From: Ezakiella coagulans
GTDB lineage: Bacteria; Bacillota; Clostridia; Tissierellales; Peptoniphilaceae
Length of the DNA: 64,000 bases
NCBI RefSeq assembly: GCF_003096635.1
Contig: NZ_QEKV01000009.1
Span: forward strand, 1 to 64,000
Direction of reading: 5' to 3'
A program made the translations under genes and the position numbers. A model generated the notes under the pieces. The model made no database searches and was not told where the DNA came from. It saw only the letters and a program-made list of their open reading frames with translations. Shown here in pieces: positions 7,058-14,771 of this stretch; positions within the stretch are counted from its first letter, which is position 1, and every line of letters starts with the position of its first letter.

Positions 7058-7726
7058 TTAAATTTCTCTTATGAGGTCGTCGATGATTTTAACTGCGACC
7101 TTGGATGAGCGTTCGAAGTTGTCGTCATATTCTGCTTCGCCATCGGTTAGGGCATCTGAGACTGCCTTTATCATGACGAAGTTGGCCCCGTAGAGTTTTG
7201 ATGAGATGGCTATGGCTGCCCCTTCCATGTCTACAATGTCGCAGCCCCATTCCTCGCGGAGAGCCGTCTTTGCTTCAAGGCCTGCAAATTTGTCGCCTGA
7301 AGCCAGCTTGACCCTTTTTAAATGTGGGTCGATTTTTTGGACCAGGTCCACAAGCCTTGGTGTGCACTTAAAAAATATTTCATAAAAGGCTTCGTATTTA
7401 CCCTTGGGTCCGCCGCCTGCCTCCGTCGTGTCCCATTCGTAGTGGCAAACACTCTCGACCACTGCAAGCTCTTCGACCTCTTGGTTGCTAAGGGCGCCCA
7501 CCACACCGTAGTTGATGATGATTTCGCACTTGTAAAAGTCCAGAAGGATGGTCATGGCCATGGCCGCACGAATTTGCCCAGCGTTTGATGGGCAGACGAA
7601 AATATCCTTGCCGTGGATATGATATTTTAAAACCTCAAAGCCCCCGTGCTTGTATCTTTCAACCGGTTCTCCATATATATTGTAAAAAGCATCAAATTCA
7701 ATTGCAACTAAAATTCCTATGCTCAT
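7058..7726 (-). CDS. MTA/SAH nucleosidase-like nucleoside phosphorylase family protein
   Basis: 222 residues with the PNP/MTAN fold: INYGVVGALS near residue 80 and the diagnostic DMEGAAIA near residue 170, where the Glu contacts the ribose, followed by IKAVSDALTDG. Enzymes with this pattern cleave adenine from methylthioadenosine or S-adenosylhomocysteine. The purine specificity here is inferred from family resemblance only. An ATG 14 codons further upstream exists, but AAGGAG (7740-7735) is placed for the start at 7726. Single-gene unit with a minus-strand terminator. Confidence 0.75.
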   Translation of the reverse strand: MSIGILVAIEFDAFYNIYGEPVERYKHGGFEVLKYHIHGKDIFVCPSNAGQIRAAMAMTILLDFYKCEIIINYGVVGALSNQEVEELAVVESVCHYEWDTTEAGGGPKGKYEAFYEIFFKCTPRLVDLVQKIDPHLKRVKLASGDKFAGLEAKTALREEWGCDIVDMEGAAIAISSKLYGANFVMIKAVSDALTDGEAEYDDNFERSSKVAVKIIDDLIREI

Positions 7727-7810
7727 ATTATCACTCCTTATGTTTATTTTGTTATTTAATTTTAACACATGCTAGAAATAAAAGCTAGAATTTGTGGTTA
7801 ATTTCGCGAT

Positions 7811-7852
7811 ATTCTCGCGAGAATTGACAACAAAATCTCTTTGTGTTAAAAT
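7811..7852 (+). promoter_or_regulatory. Promoter with perfect 14-bp palindrome
   Basis: ATTCTCGCGAGAAT (7811-7824) touches the -35 box TTGACA (7824-7829); a 17-bp spacer leads to TAAAAT (7847-7852). The palindrome is a likely operator or activator site. Confidence 0.65.
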
Positions 7853-7909
7853 AATTATATTGAAATAAAGCAGTAGACTTATATTTATTATTAAAAAAGG
7901 AGATGTGAA

Positions 7910-8809
7910 ATGAAAAGAATTATATCTATAGCTTTGGCTTGTGTCATACTTTTTACAAGCCTGTCATTTGCCAAGGAAAGCGAGGAAAAGCCAATGAGAT
8001 ATGAAATGAAATTTGCCACAGTTACAAATGTTCCAGATGGCGACTATGAAGAAATTTTAGTCGACAACGAGATGGACAAGGACGATATGGGCGAAAAGGA
8101 AATGTTTTTATATGTAAAGACAAAAGTGGTAGACCTAAAAACCGGCGAATTTGTCGAGGATTACAAGTTCAAAAAAGGCGAAAAAATCCAGTACTTTTAT
8201 AGGGCCGACACGCCAATGATGCTTTCGCTACCAGCAAGGATAAAACCGGACGTCATCGGGGTAAATGTGGACGGGGCAGAATTTTCCATGGACGTGGATT
8301 ATTTTGATAAGGCCGGTCACGGCATAGCAAATAGATTGGATTTAAATCTAGGCGAAGAAATAAAAGCAAAGAACTTTGCAGGAGAAGACGTGAAAGACTT
8401 TTTGCCAAATGAAATCCTAGCTCTCTACACAATTGCAACCAGGAGCATACCGCCAATCGCAGCCCCTGAAAAAATTGCAATTCTAAAGGAAGAAAAAATC
8501 CAAGACCAAATGACAGATGAAAATAAAGATGCAAAAGAAAACGATAAGCTAAAGGTCTATGAAAAAACCACTGACACCTATTATCTGAGAAAGGCCCTGG
8601 AAGGTCTAGGCGCAGAAGTTAATTGGATCAGGGATACAAAGACCACTGAGATTACAAAGGCTGACAAAAAAGTCGTCATCAATAACGATATGAAGGAAAT
8701 GAGAATCGACGACATGGTTATTGATATGACAGATTTTAAGATTGAAAATAAAATCAGCTACATTAGTAAAGATGATCTTGTAAAGATTTTAGAATATTTA
8801 GAAATATAG
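7910..8809 (+). CDS. Secreted stalk-domain protein
   Basis: 299 residues. A signal peptide (about 1-20, ending TSLSFA) precedes an acidic, lysine-rich mature protein. The last 80 residues (YYLRKALEGLGAEVNWIRDTKTTEITKADKKVVI...) match the C-terminal half of a copper-amine-oxidase-like stalk domain. The middle region (30-190) is beta-rich and unrecognised. The gene has its own promoter, operator palindrome and terminator and is bracketed by a 16-bp direct repeat. Export to the cell surface is clear; function is not. Confidence 0.7.
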   Translation: MKRIISIALACVILFTSLSFAKESEEKPMRYEMKFATVTNVPDGDYEEILVDNEMDKDDMGEKEMFLYVKTKVVDLKTGEFVEDYKFKKGEKIQYFYRADTPMMLSLPARIKPDVIGVNVDGAEFSMDVDYFDKAGHGIANRLDLNLGEEIKAKNFAGEDVKDFLPNEILALYTIATRSIPPIAAPEKIAILKEEKIQDQMTDENKDAKENDKLKVYEKTTDTYYLRKALEGLGAEVNWIRDTKTTEITKADKKVVINNDMKEMRIDDMVIDMTDFKIENKISYISKDDLVKILEYLEI

Positions 8810-8876
8810 AATTTGTGGTTAAAATAGAAAAAAATTTCTAGTATATTGTATGTATAAAAATATAAGAAAGCAACCA

Positions 8877-8907
8877 AATAATTATGGTTGCTTTTTGATT
8901 GGGCAAA
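8877..8907 (+). terminator. Intrinsic terminator
   Basis: AAAGCAACCA pairs with TGGTTGCTTT and is followed by Ts. Confidence 0.88.
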
Positions 8908-9086
8908 AAATTTTGTTAGCTTGACCAAGATTTGCGTGAGCTATATTAAAAATGTCACAATCCCACAGGGGGACCTCGACATTTTTCGACCCACATTCTC
9001 CTTGAGACTTATCTTCTCTAGACTTTTACATCACTCCAAATTTGCGAGGGCCGTAAGATTCTCAACACCATTTTTTAATCTCATAA

Positions 9087-9314
9087 TTGCGAGATGTGGA
9101 AAATAATTATATGGACGAAACTGCTTGTGCAGGACCAACCTTTATCTGCCAAAATACTAGCGAGATCGCTCCAAATGCAAAGATTACTATCAGGTACAGG
9201 GACGATGTCTTGGAATTTACGCCAAGCATTAGCCAAAAAAACGGCAGCCTGGTTTTGCCGGATGAAGTTATAGATGCGGAAGGTCTCTTGAATTGGGATA
9301 GCCTGATCTATTAG
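9087..9314 (+). pseudogene. Fragment of a secreted or stalk-like protein
   Basis: 75 codons. From ETACAGPTFICQNTSEI onward the reading frame is protein-like and ends in GLLNWDSLIY, but there is no ribosome site or signal peptide, and the preceding 180 bp are non-coding. It looks like the 3' remnant of an exported protein. The family is not recognised. Confidence 0.35.
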
Positions 9315-9397
9315 AATGGGTATTCGGTAAATATGTATAAAATAATTGACTCGCTCATACCCAAGGATTAGAGATTATTAAAAAAGGATGAGAGCTT

Positions 9398-9532
9398 ATA
9401 GCCAAGGAAAAGACAAAAAGATTAGCAATATTATTAGCATTGACAATGATTTTCTCATTGGCAGCCTGCGGCAAAAAATCTGCAGTCGGAAAAGCCATAC
9501 AAGCCAAGCGAAAAGAAAGAAAACAAGGCTGA
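9398..9532 (+). pseudogene. Broken lipoprotein gene
   Basis: After AAAGGATGAGAG the frame reads ATA GCC AAG GAA..., giving AKEKTKRLAILLALTMIFSL then the lipobox LAAC-GKKS. The expected start is ATA instead of ATG, and the frame runs into TGA after 44 codons, while a lysine/glutamate-rich continuation persists in another frame. Start loss plus frameshift marks it as decayed. Confidence 0.55.
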
Positions 9533-9754
9533 CACAGAAAAAAGAAGACAAGAAGGAAGTAGCAAAGGAAGTGCGCAATCGCTTTCTTTTAATTTACATA
9601 ACAATAACCCCTTTTTTGTCATAAGCTTTACGTTAGAGGGATTTTGTGTCATAATAGTGATATAGGCAAATAGTTATGTAAATACAAGGAGTTCAAGACT
9701 TCTACCAAAGTTTAAAACTAAAAAATAAATAGTTGGTGTGCTGTTTAGGAGAGT

Positions 9755-9777
9755 TTTACAAAAATAAATATTGTAAA
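9755..9777. promoter_or_regulatory. Inverted repeat upstream of the KilA-N remnant
   Basis: TTTACAA-N9-TTGTAAA, a 7-bp perfect dyad 30 bp before the KilA-N start codon. Operator-like, possibly bound by a phage-type repressor. Confidence 0.4.
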
Positions 9778-9806
9778 CCGTGCATCAGCATAAAGGAGGA
9801 ATATAC

Positions 9807-10136
9807 ATGTCTAAGGTAAAAAAAGATACGATTGAAGCAAAAGGTTTTGCTATTCAAATTTATACTGAAGACTTTAAAAATGATTATATAAGTCTAACGG
9901 ATATTGCAAGATATAAAAATGTGCATAAACCTAAAGACGTTGTTAAAAATTAGTTAAGAGTACGAGATACAATTGAATTCCTTGGTCTCTGGGAAACTAT
10001 TCACAATCCTAATTTTAAAGGGGTCGAATTCGACTCCTTTAGAAAGGAAGCGGGAACAAATGCATTTACCTCATCCCCTCAAAGATGGATTAAAAATACA
10101 AATGCGATTGGTATTGTTTCTAAATCGGGGCGATGA
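9807..10136 (+). pseudogene. KilA-N domain protein, nonsense-mutated and truncated
   Basis: A good AAGGAGG precedes ATG 9807. The protein starts MSKVKKDTIEAKGFAIQIY... and continues with YISLTDIARYKN, then an in-frame TAG at 9951-9953 where WLRVRDTIEFLGLWE would follow, consistent with a single TGG to TAG change. The frame continues as KilA-N (NPNFKGVEFDSF, TSSPQRWIKNTNAIGI, SKSGR) and then hits TGA at 10134, well short of a full KilA-N protein. These are DNA-binding proteins of phages and mobile islands, so this is a mobile-element relic. Confidence 0.8.
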
Positions 10137-10242
10137 GCAAGGAAACATTTGGTACTTTGTTGAAACCGCGTGCGAAGGTGATTACAAAATTTGCGGATGG
10201 ATTTTGGAAAAAGATTTGGAGCATGTTGATGTAGGGCCATAA
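10132..10242 (+). pseudogene. 3' fragment of an SH3-like protein fused after the KilA-N relic
   Basis: In a different frame from the KilA-N relic, DEQGNIWYFVETACEGDYKI CGWILEKDLE... ends at TAA 10242 and is followed by a terminator. The NIWYFVE...GWI pattern resembles the end of a bacterial SH3-like domain. The junction with KilA-N coding at about 10130 suggests a deletion that joined two genes. Confidence 0.45.
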
Positions 10243-10262
10243 TGCACGGTCAGTTACAAACT

Positions 10263-10291
10263 GAGCATCTATATTTATAGGTGCTTTTTTT
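10263..10291 (+). terminator. Intrinsic terminator
   Basis: AGCATCTAT pairs imperfectly with ATAGGTGCT, followed by seven Ts. Confidence 0.75.
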
Positions 10292-10354
10292 GTACAAAAA
10301 TTTTAAAACAAAATCACAGCTTGTGTTATAATTATAAAAAAGGAGCGAACGGCG

Positions 10355-10834
10355 ATGCTATATTTAGAAATAATAATTTTATGTTCATTGTTTTTTATAC
10401 TGTGCTATCTCGGCACCGGCACTGACGAAAAGAATTTGAAGAGCTACGATTCATATCCGAACGAAGTGCAAAAGCGAATAAGAGAAATCGACGAATACAG
10501 CGGAAAATTCAAAGAGCGAAACGTATACGTCACGTTTTTTTCAAACCTCGTACTCTTTCTGGTGCTCTTCTTTATAATGGGCTTTTTCATTCGCAAGAAA
10601 ATTTTCATGCAAAACTTTTTAAACCTTTTCATACTCGGGCAAGCGTTAAACATCTTCGACCTCGTTTTTATAGACCTTATTTGGTGGAGAAATGCAGAGC
10701 GAATCCGATTCTCAAAAATTCCTCAAAAGGAACTCTATCAAAACCCGCGAAAACACATCGACTCTTTCCTTAGAGCAACAATTATGTATACCGCCGTTGC
10801 CGCAATTGACGGATATTTATTAACGCTGTTTTAA
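10355..10834 (+). CDS. Four-helix membrane protein of unknown function
   Basis: 159 residues. A hydrophobic N-terminus (about 3-20), a charged extracytoplasmic or cytoplasmic loop (22-55), and three further helices (about 58-80, 88-110, 138-157). AAAGGAG is well placed before the ATG, and an extended -10 (TGTTATAAT, 10324-10332) lies upstream. No family recognised. Codon use here (CGA, GAC, TTC) differs from the AGG-richer genes before 9 kb. Confidence 0.65.
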   Translation: MLYLEIIILCSLFFILCYLGTGTDEKNLKSYDSYPNEVQKRIREIDEYSGKFKERNVYVTFFSNLVLFLVLFFIMGFFIRKKIFMQNFLNLFILGQALNIFDLVFIDLIWWRNAERIRFSKIPQKELYQNPRKHIDSFLRATIMYTAVAAIDGYLLTLF

Positions 10835-10837
10835 TCG

Positions 10838-10906
10838 CAAGCAATCCTATATAGAAATAGTTTCGTTGTCGAAATATTCCGAAATAGAATTGCTTGTATT
10901 TTTTTG
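10838..10906 (+). terminator. Long branched terminator
   Basis: CAAGCAATCCTAT pairs with ATAGAATTGCTTG (12 of 13 positions) and is followed by TATTTTTTT. The large loop contains its own TTTCG-TTGT-CGAAA stem, which is copy 1 of the adjacent 40-bp repeat. Confidence 0.75.
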
Positions 10907-10959
10907 ATATAATCTATTTAGAAATAGTTCCACTATGGAAATATTCTTAAATAGAATCG
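10853..10959. repeat. Two imperfect 40-bp hairpin repeats
   Basis: Copy 1 (10853-10892) and copy 2 (10920-10959) both follow AGAAATAGTT...GAAATATTC..AAATAGAAT. The central stem is TTTCG/CGAAA in copy 1 and TTCCA/TGGAA in copy 2, so the differing bases remain paired. Copy 1 lies in the terminator, copy 2 in the leader of the phosphoesterase gene. Confidence 0.7.
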
Positions 10960-10968
10960 GAGCAATAT

Positions 10969-11808
10969 ATGAAAATAAAGAAAAAATACAAATTAATCGC
11001 CGCCCTTCTCATCCTATTAGTCCTCATGCTATCTGCGTTTGACGTGCGACTGAAAATTGTGAAATATAAAATTGAATCTGATAAAATCGACTCCCCCGTT
11101 CGCATTGCGCTTGTTACGGATCTGCACTCCTGCAAATACGGCGAAAATCAAAAGACGCTCATCGATGCGGTGAACAAAGAAAAACCGGACATAATTCTTT
11201 TGGGTGGAGATATTTTTGATGACATTATTCCCGACACAAACACAAAAATATTTCTAAAAGCAGTTGCGCCGAAATATCCGTGCTACTATGTGACCGGAAA
11301 CCACGAATATTGGAGCCGCCAATCCGACGAAATGATTGCGTGGCTAAGGGCAAACAATATCTATGTGCTTGACGGAGAAAGTGTGGATGTCGAAATCGGA
11401 AATCAAAAAATCAGCTTGAGCGGCATTAACGACCCTGACAAGGAGCGCTTCACCGGAAAAAGCGGAGATTTTTATTCGGAGCTTGACAAAATTCAAAGAG
11501 AAAAAGACGATAATTTATTTAGAATCCTTCTCGCCCACCGCCCTTCTTATATTGAGAACTATCTAAAATACGACTTCGACCTCGTGCTTTGCGGTCATGC
11601 GCACGGCGGTCAATGGAGAATCCCATTTATTCTAAACGGCGTGTTTGCTCCCGACGAAGGTTGGCTTCCGAAATACGCCGGCGGCAAATACGACTTCCCG
11701 AACGGACAAATGATCGTGAGCCGCGGCCTTGCACGAGAATCCACAAGGGTGCCGAGGATTTTTAATCGACCGGAACTTGTTATTGTGGATGTAGTTGGAG
11801 TGAAATAG
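10969..11808 (+). CDS. Membrane-anchored metallophosphoesterase (YkuE/YaeI-like)
   Basis: 279 residues. One N-terminal membrane helix (about 7-25) is followed by a calcineurin-like domain with all metal motifs visible: DLH (about 50), GGDIFD (about 78), GNHE (about 107), an AHR histidine (about 190) and GHAHGGQ (about 210). Members of this group hydrolyse phosphoesters, in some cases lipid A-type or UDP-linked lipids, at the membrane. The substrate here is unknown. The ATG at 10969 is preceded by CGGAGC. The leader carries hairpin copy 2. Confidence 0.85.
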   Translation: MKIKKKYKLIAALLILLVLMLSAFDVRLKIVKYKIESDKIDSPVRIALVTDLHSCKYGENQKTLIDAVNKEKPDIILLGGDIFDDIIPDTNTKIFLKAVAPKYPCYYVTGNHEYWSRQSDEMIAWLRANNIYVLDGESVDVEIGNQKISLSGINDPDKERFTGKSGDFYSELDKIQREKDDNLFRILLAHRPSYIENYLKYDFDLVLCGHAHGGQWRIPFILNGVFAPDEGWLPKYAGGKYDFPNGQMIVSRGLARESTRVPRIFNRPELVIVDVVGVK

Positions 11809-11893
11809 GATTAAGCGTTATTACAACGCAATTTTTGTTGCAAAATATATAATATTCACCATTTCAACTAGAAATCAAATGAGTTTTATCATA

Positions 11894-11919
11894 ATTTTAA
11901 ATCGACCTATATTTAAAAT
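11894..11919. promoter_or_regulatory. 9-bp dyad before the DUF2075 gene
   Basis: ATTTTAAAT-N8-ATTTAAAAT, perfect arms, 34 bp upstream of the start codon; operator-like. Confidence 0.4.
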
Positions 11920-11952
11920 TGATATATTTTTATTATTTATAGTGAGGTATAA

Positions 11953-13911
11953 ATGAGCAGATATTATTATTCAAATGAAATTAATAAATTTTTAAAGTCA
12001 GGTATTAACGAAATTTTTGGCGAAATATCAGGTAATGATAAATATTCATCTGAAGAATTTCAAAAAAATGCATGGAAGGAAGAAATAATTATTTTAAAAA
12101 ATCAACTGGCTGATTTTAAAGAAGGACATATTATATTTGAATACACTATTCCAAGAATTGGCAAAAGAATAGATGGTGTAATCATATATAAAGGTATTGT
12201 TTTTTTATTAGAATTTAAAGTCGGTGCTAACTCTTATTCTAAACATGCAATTGAACAAGTTATGGATTATGCACTTGATCTAAGCTATTTTCACGATGAA
12301 AGCAGAGAAAAACTTTTAGTACCTATTCTTATTTGTACAAACGCTCAAAATAATAATTTAAAAATTAATGAATTAAAAGAAAATATACTAGATGTGTTTT
12401 GTTGTAATAAAGATGGCCTTTCGACCTACATAAATGCAGTTTGTAATAAGTATAAAAGGCCTGAAATAAATGCTTGCAACTGGATAAATTCAATATATAG
12501 GCCAACCCCAACAATAATAGAAGCCGCACAAGCTTTATATACGGGACACAATGTAAAAGAAATTTCAAGAAGCGACGCTAGTGCTAAAAATTTAAGCGAT
12601 ACAACTAACGCCATAAATGAAATTATTGATTACAGCAAAGCTAACAATAAAAAATCTATTTGTTTTATAACAGGAGTGCCTGGTGCTGGAAAAACATTAG
12701 CCGGGTTAAATATTGCCATCGAGCGCCAAAAAGTCGATGCTGATGAGCATGCCGTTTTTCTTTCCGGAAATGGCCCTCTTGTTGATGTATTACAAGAAGC
12801 TTTAGCTCGAGATGATGTCGAAAGAAATGGCTCAAAGAAAACGGACGCACTTCGAAAGTCAAAAGAGTTTATTCAAATCATTCACCATTTTAGAGATGAT
12901 GCAATTTCTGTTGAAACTGCCCCAATTGAAAGAGTTGCTGTATTTGATGAAGCGCAACGTGCATGGGACGAAACTAATCTGGCGGACTTTATGAAGAGAA
13001 AAAAGGGGAAACTTAATTTCAATATGTCGGAACCTGAATTTCTTATCAGTATAATGGATAGACATGATGGTTGGGCGACTATTGTTTGTTTAATTGGCGG
13101 AGGGCAAGAAATAAATAAGGGAGAATCCGCTGGAATTTCCGGATGGTTTGAAGCTCTAAAAAATAAATTTACTGATTGGGATATCTATGTATCCAAGCGA
13201 ATTACAGATGACGAATACTCAAAAGGACAATCATTTGATAAATTAATAGATGGGTTAAATTATAATATAAAAGACGATTTACATCTATCTGTACCGCTGC
13301 GTTCATTTAGAAGCGAAAATGTTGCTTCATTTGTTAAAGCGTTGTTGGATGTAGATATTCAAAACGCCAAATATTTATATAAGGAGTTAGAAAACAAATA
13401 TCCAATTTATATTACAAGAGATTTGGAAACGGCTAAAAAATGGATTCGTAAAAAAGCGCTAGGCTCTGAGCGCTATGGAATTACTGCAAGCTCCGGAGCA
13501 AAAAGACTTCGCAAGTACGGCATATGGGTAGATAATAAAATAAATGCTCCAAACTGGTTTTTAAATGGAAAAGAAGATGTAAGATCCTCATATTTCTTGG
13601 AAGAAACTGCCACAGAATTTGAGATTCAAGGATTAGAGCTTGATTGGAGTATCGTTTGTTGGGATGCAAACTTTAGATTTAACAAAAATAAATTTGAATA
13701 CTACAATTTTAAAGGAACAAAATGGCAAAACGTAAATAAGGAAGAAAACATTTTATATCTAAAAAATGCATACCGCGTATTATTAACGCGCGCACGTCAA
13801 GGATTTATCATTTTCGTCCCAACTGGAGATGATAATGACGAAACAATGAAGCCAGAATTCTACAGTGGAGTTTATGAGTATTTAAAAGAAATTGGAATCA
13901 AAGAAATTTAG
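11953..13911 (+). CDS. DUF2075 nuclease-helicase fusion
   Basis: 652 residues. The N-terminal third carries a PD-(D/E)XK-like core: IPRIGKRIDGVII (Asp near 73) and FLLEFKVG (E-x-K near 87-89). The rest is a superfamily I-type ATPase of the DUF2075 group: Walker A ITGVPGAGKT (about 238-247), Walker B VAVFDEAQ (about 326-333), and NAYRVLLTRAR near 605-615, a motif VI-like arginine segment. Such enzymes act on nucleic acids; several relatives sit in phage-defence islands. It is solitary, with GAGGT as ribosome site, a dyad upstream and a terminator downstream, next to decayed mobile genes. Confidence 0.8.
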   Translation: MSRYYYSNEINKFLKSGINEIFGEISGNDKYSSEEFQKNAWKEEIIILKNQLADFKEGHIIFEYTIPRIGKRIDGVIIYKGIVFLLEFKVGANSYSKHAIEQVMDYALDLSYFHDESREKLLVPILICTNAQNNNLKINELKENILDVFCCNKDGLSTYINAVCNKYKRPEINACNWINSIYRPTPTIIEAAQALYTGHNVKEISRSDASAKNLSDTTNAINEIIDYSKANNKKSICFITGVPGAGKTLAGLNIAIERQKVDADEHAVFLSGNGPLVDVLQEALARDDVERNGSKKTDALRKSKEFIQIIHHFRDDAISVETAPIERVAVFDEAQRAWDETNLADFMKRKKGKLNFNMSEPEFLISIMDRHDGWATIVCLIGGGQEINKGESAGISGWFEALKNKFTDWDIYVSKRITDDEYSKGQSFDKLIDGLNYNIKDDLHLSVPLRSFRSENVASFVKALLDVDIQNAKYLYKELENKYPIYITRDLETAKKWIRKKALGSERYGITASSGAKRLRKYGIWVDNKINAPNWFLNGKEDVRSSYFLEETATEFEIQGLELDWSIVCWDANFRFNKNKFEYYNFKGTKWQNVNKEENILYLKNAYRVLLTRARQGFIIFVPTGDDNDETMKPEFYSGVYEYLKEIGIKEI

Positions 13912-13937
13912 TTAGTAATTATTCCTAAATAAAAAAT

Positions 13938-13963
13938 CGGGTGGCGCATAAATGCACCACCCG
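13938..13963 (+). terminator. Strong hairpin after the DUF2075 gene
   Basis: CGGGTGGCGCA pairs with TGCACCACCCG apart from one C-A mismatch. No immediate T run follows, so termination may be weak and is backed up by the next hairpin. Confidence 0.55.
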
Positions 13964-14055
13964 CAACACTTTCGTTTTCAGTTCGTGCTTTTATTATAAA
14001 CCTGATTTCTTAAAATTTTAAAAATTGCATTTGTTTTTAATAATGAACAAAATCT

Positions 14056-14090
14056 AAAGTGACTTAAAATTTTAAGTCACTTTTTTTATA
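14056..14090 (+). terminator. Perfect palindromic terminator
   Basis: AAAGTGACTT and AAGTCACTTT flank AAAATTTT, forming a perfect 28-bp palindrome followed by more Ts. Confidence 0.88.
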
Positions 14091-14097
14091 AAAACTA

Positions 14098-14160
14098 TTG
14101 ACACCGGATTTCACTTATGGTACTATAAATGTAACATAACATGTACTATAAATGTAACAT
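14098..14160 (+). promoter_or_regulatory. Promoter with duplicated 18-bp operator
   Basis: TTGACA (14098-14103), a 17-bp spacer and TACTAT (14121-14126). GTACTATAAATGTAACAT occurs twice, identical, at 14120-14137 and 14143-14160, spaced 23 bp (about two helical turns) and covering the -10 and start region. The XRE protein of this operon is the likely binder. Confidence 0.75.
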
Positions 14161-14191
14161 TTGATGAATGAATTTTTAAAGAAGGTGGAAA

Positions 14192-14533
14192 ATGTTTTAC
14201 GCAGCTGCATTATTTTATTACATTTTACTTGTGCTTATGTTTTTTGTGGAAGTGCCGAGTTACCTTCCGATTGTTATGGGAATTTTCGTTTTTATTTTCA
14301 TCTTAATCGAGCTTTTAAAAAACAAAAAGCTTAAACACGCCGTTTCTTCATTTGTCTTGGCTTCTTTGGTTTCCGGTTTCATTCTAATTGCACTCGGAAT
14401 GCTTCAGTCCGGAGTTGTGGGCGTTGATACAACGGAGATTTTGAGTTATAAAATATTTAAATTGTATGCGCTTTTGAGTGTATTTGTGAATGAGATTTTT
14501 ATAGAAAGATTAAGATTAAAAAATGCAAAATAA
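14192..14533 (+). CDS. Small four-helix membrane protein
   Basis: 113 residues, almost entirely hydrophobic with helices near 2-20, 24-42, 50-72 and 85-103. GAAGGTGG precedes the ATG. It is the first gene of a four-gene unit with an XRE regulator, a PH-like protein and a lipoprotein, and the duplicated operator lies directly upstream. The arrangement mirrors the XRE/DUF2178 pair at 313-949. No function can be assigned. Confidence 0.65.
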   Translation: MFYAAALFYYILLVLMFFVEVPSYLPIVMGIFVFIFILIELLKNKKLKHAVSSFVLASLVSGFILIALGMLQSGVVGVDTTEILSYKIFKLYALLSVFVNEIFIERLRLKNAK

Positions 14534-14556
14534 ATTTATTTTAAGGGGTTGTTGAT

Positions 14557-14760
14557 ATGGATGTTGTGATTGAAAATAGAATTGCAGAATTTCGAAAAGA
14601 GCTCGGACTTTCTCAGCACAAACTCGCTCAAGCTGTGGATTTGAAGCGAAGGTCAATTATGGCTTATGAGGCGGGCACGATCAGTCCGACCCTTGAAACC
14701 GCATACAAGATTTGCAAAGTTTTAGGGAGAGATATAAAGGAAGTTTTTATTTTTAAATAA
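14557..14760 (+). CDS. XRE-family HTH regulator
   Basis: 67 residues, a single helix-turn-helix: ELGLSQHKLAQAVDLKRRSI with the recognition helix near residues 28-36, then YEAGTISPTLETAYKICKVL. Probably represses its own operon through the two 18-bp repeats at 14120-14160. It is related in size and layout to the regulator at 313-522, but the operator sequences differ, so the two should not cross-regulate. AAGGGG stands before the ATG. Confidence 0.85.
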   Translation: MDVVIENRIAEFRKELGLSQHKLAQAVDLKRRSIMAYEAGTISPTLETAYKICKVLGRDIKEVFIFK

Positions 14761-14771
14761 GGAGGATTATT

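Larger units (their letters stand above)
7786..8822 (+). repeat. 16-bp direct repeat flanking a secreted-protein gene
   Basis: TAGAATTTGTGGTTAA occurs at 7786-7801 and again, identical, at 8807-8822, bracketing the gene at 7910-8809. The second copy overlaps the end of the coding region. Confidence 0.6.

Noticed and set aside
8888-9106. 72-codon open frame after the stalk-domain gene
   Set aside because: It starts inside the terminator hairpin of the preceding gene, without ribosome site, and has atypical composition.
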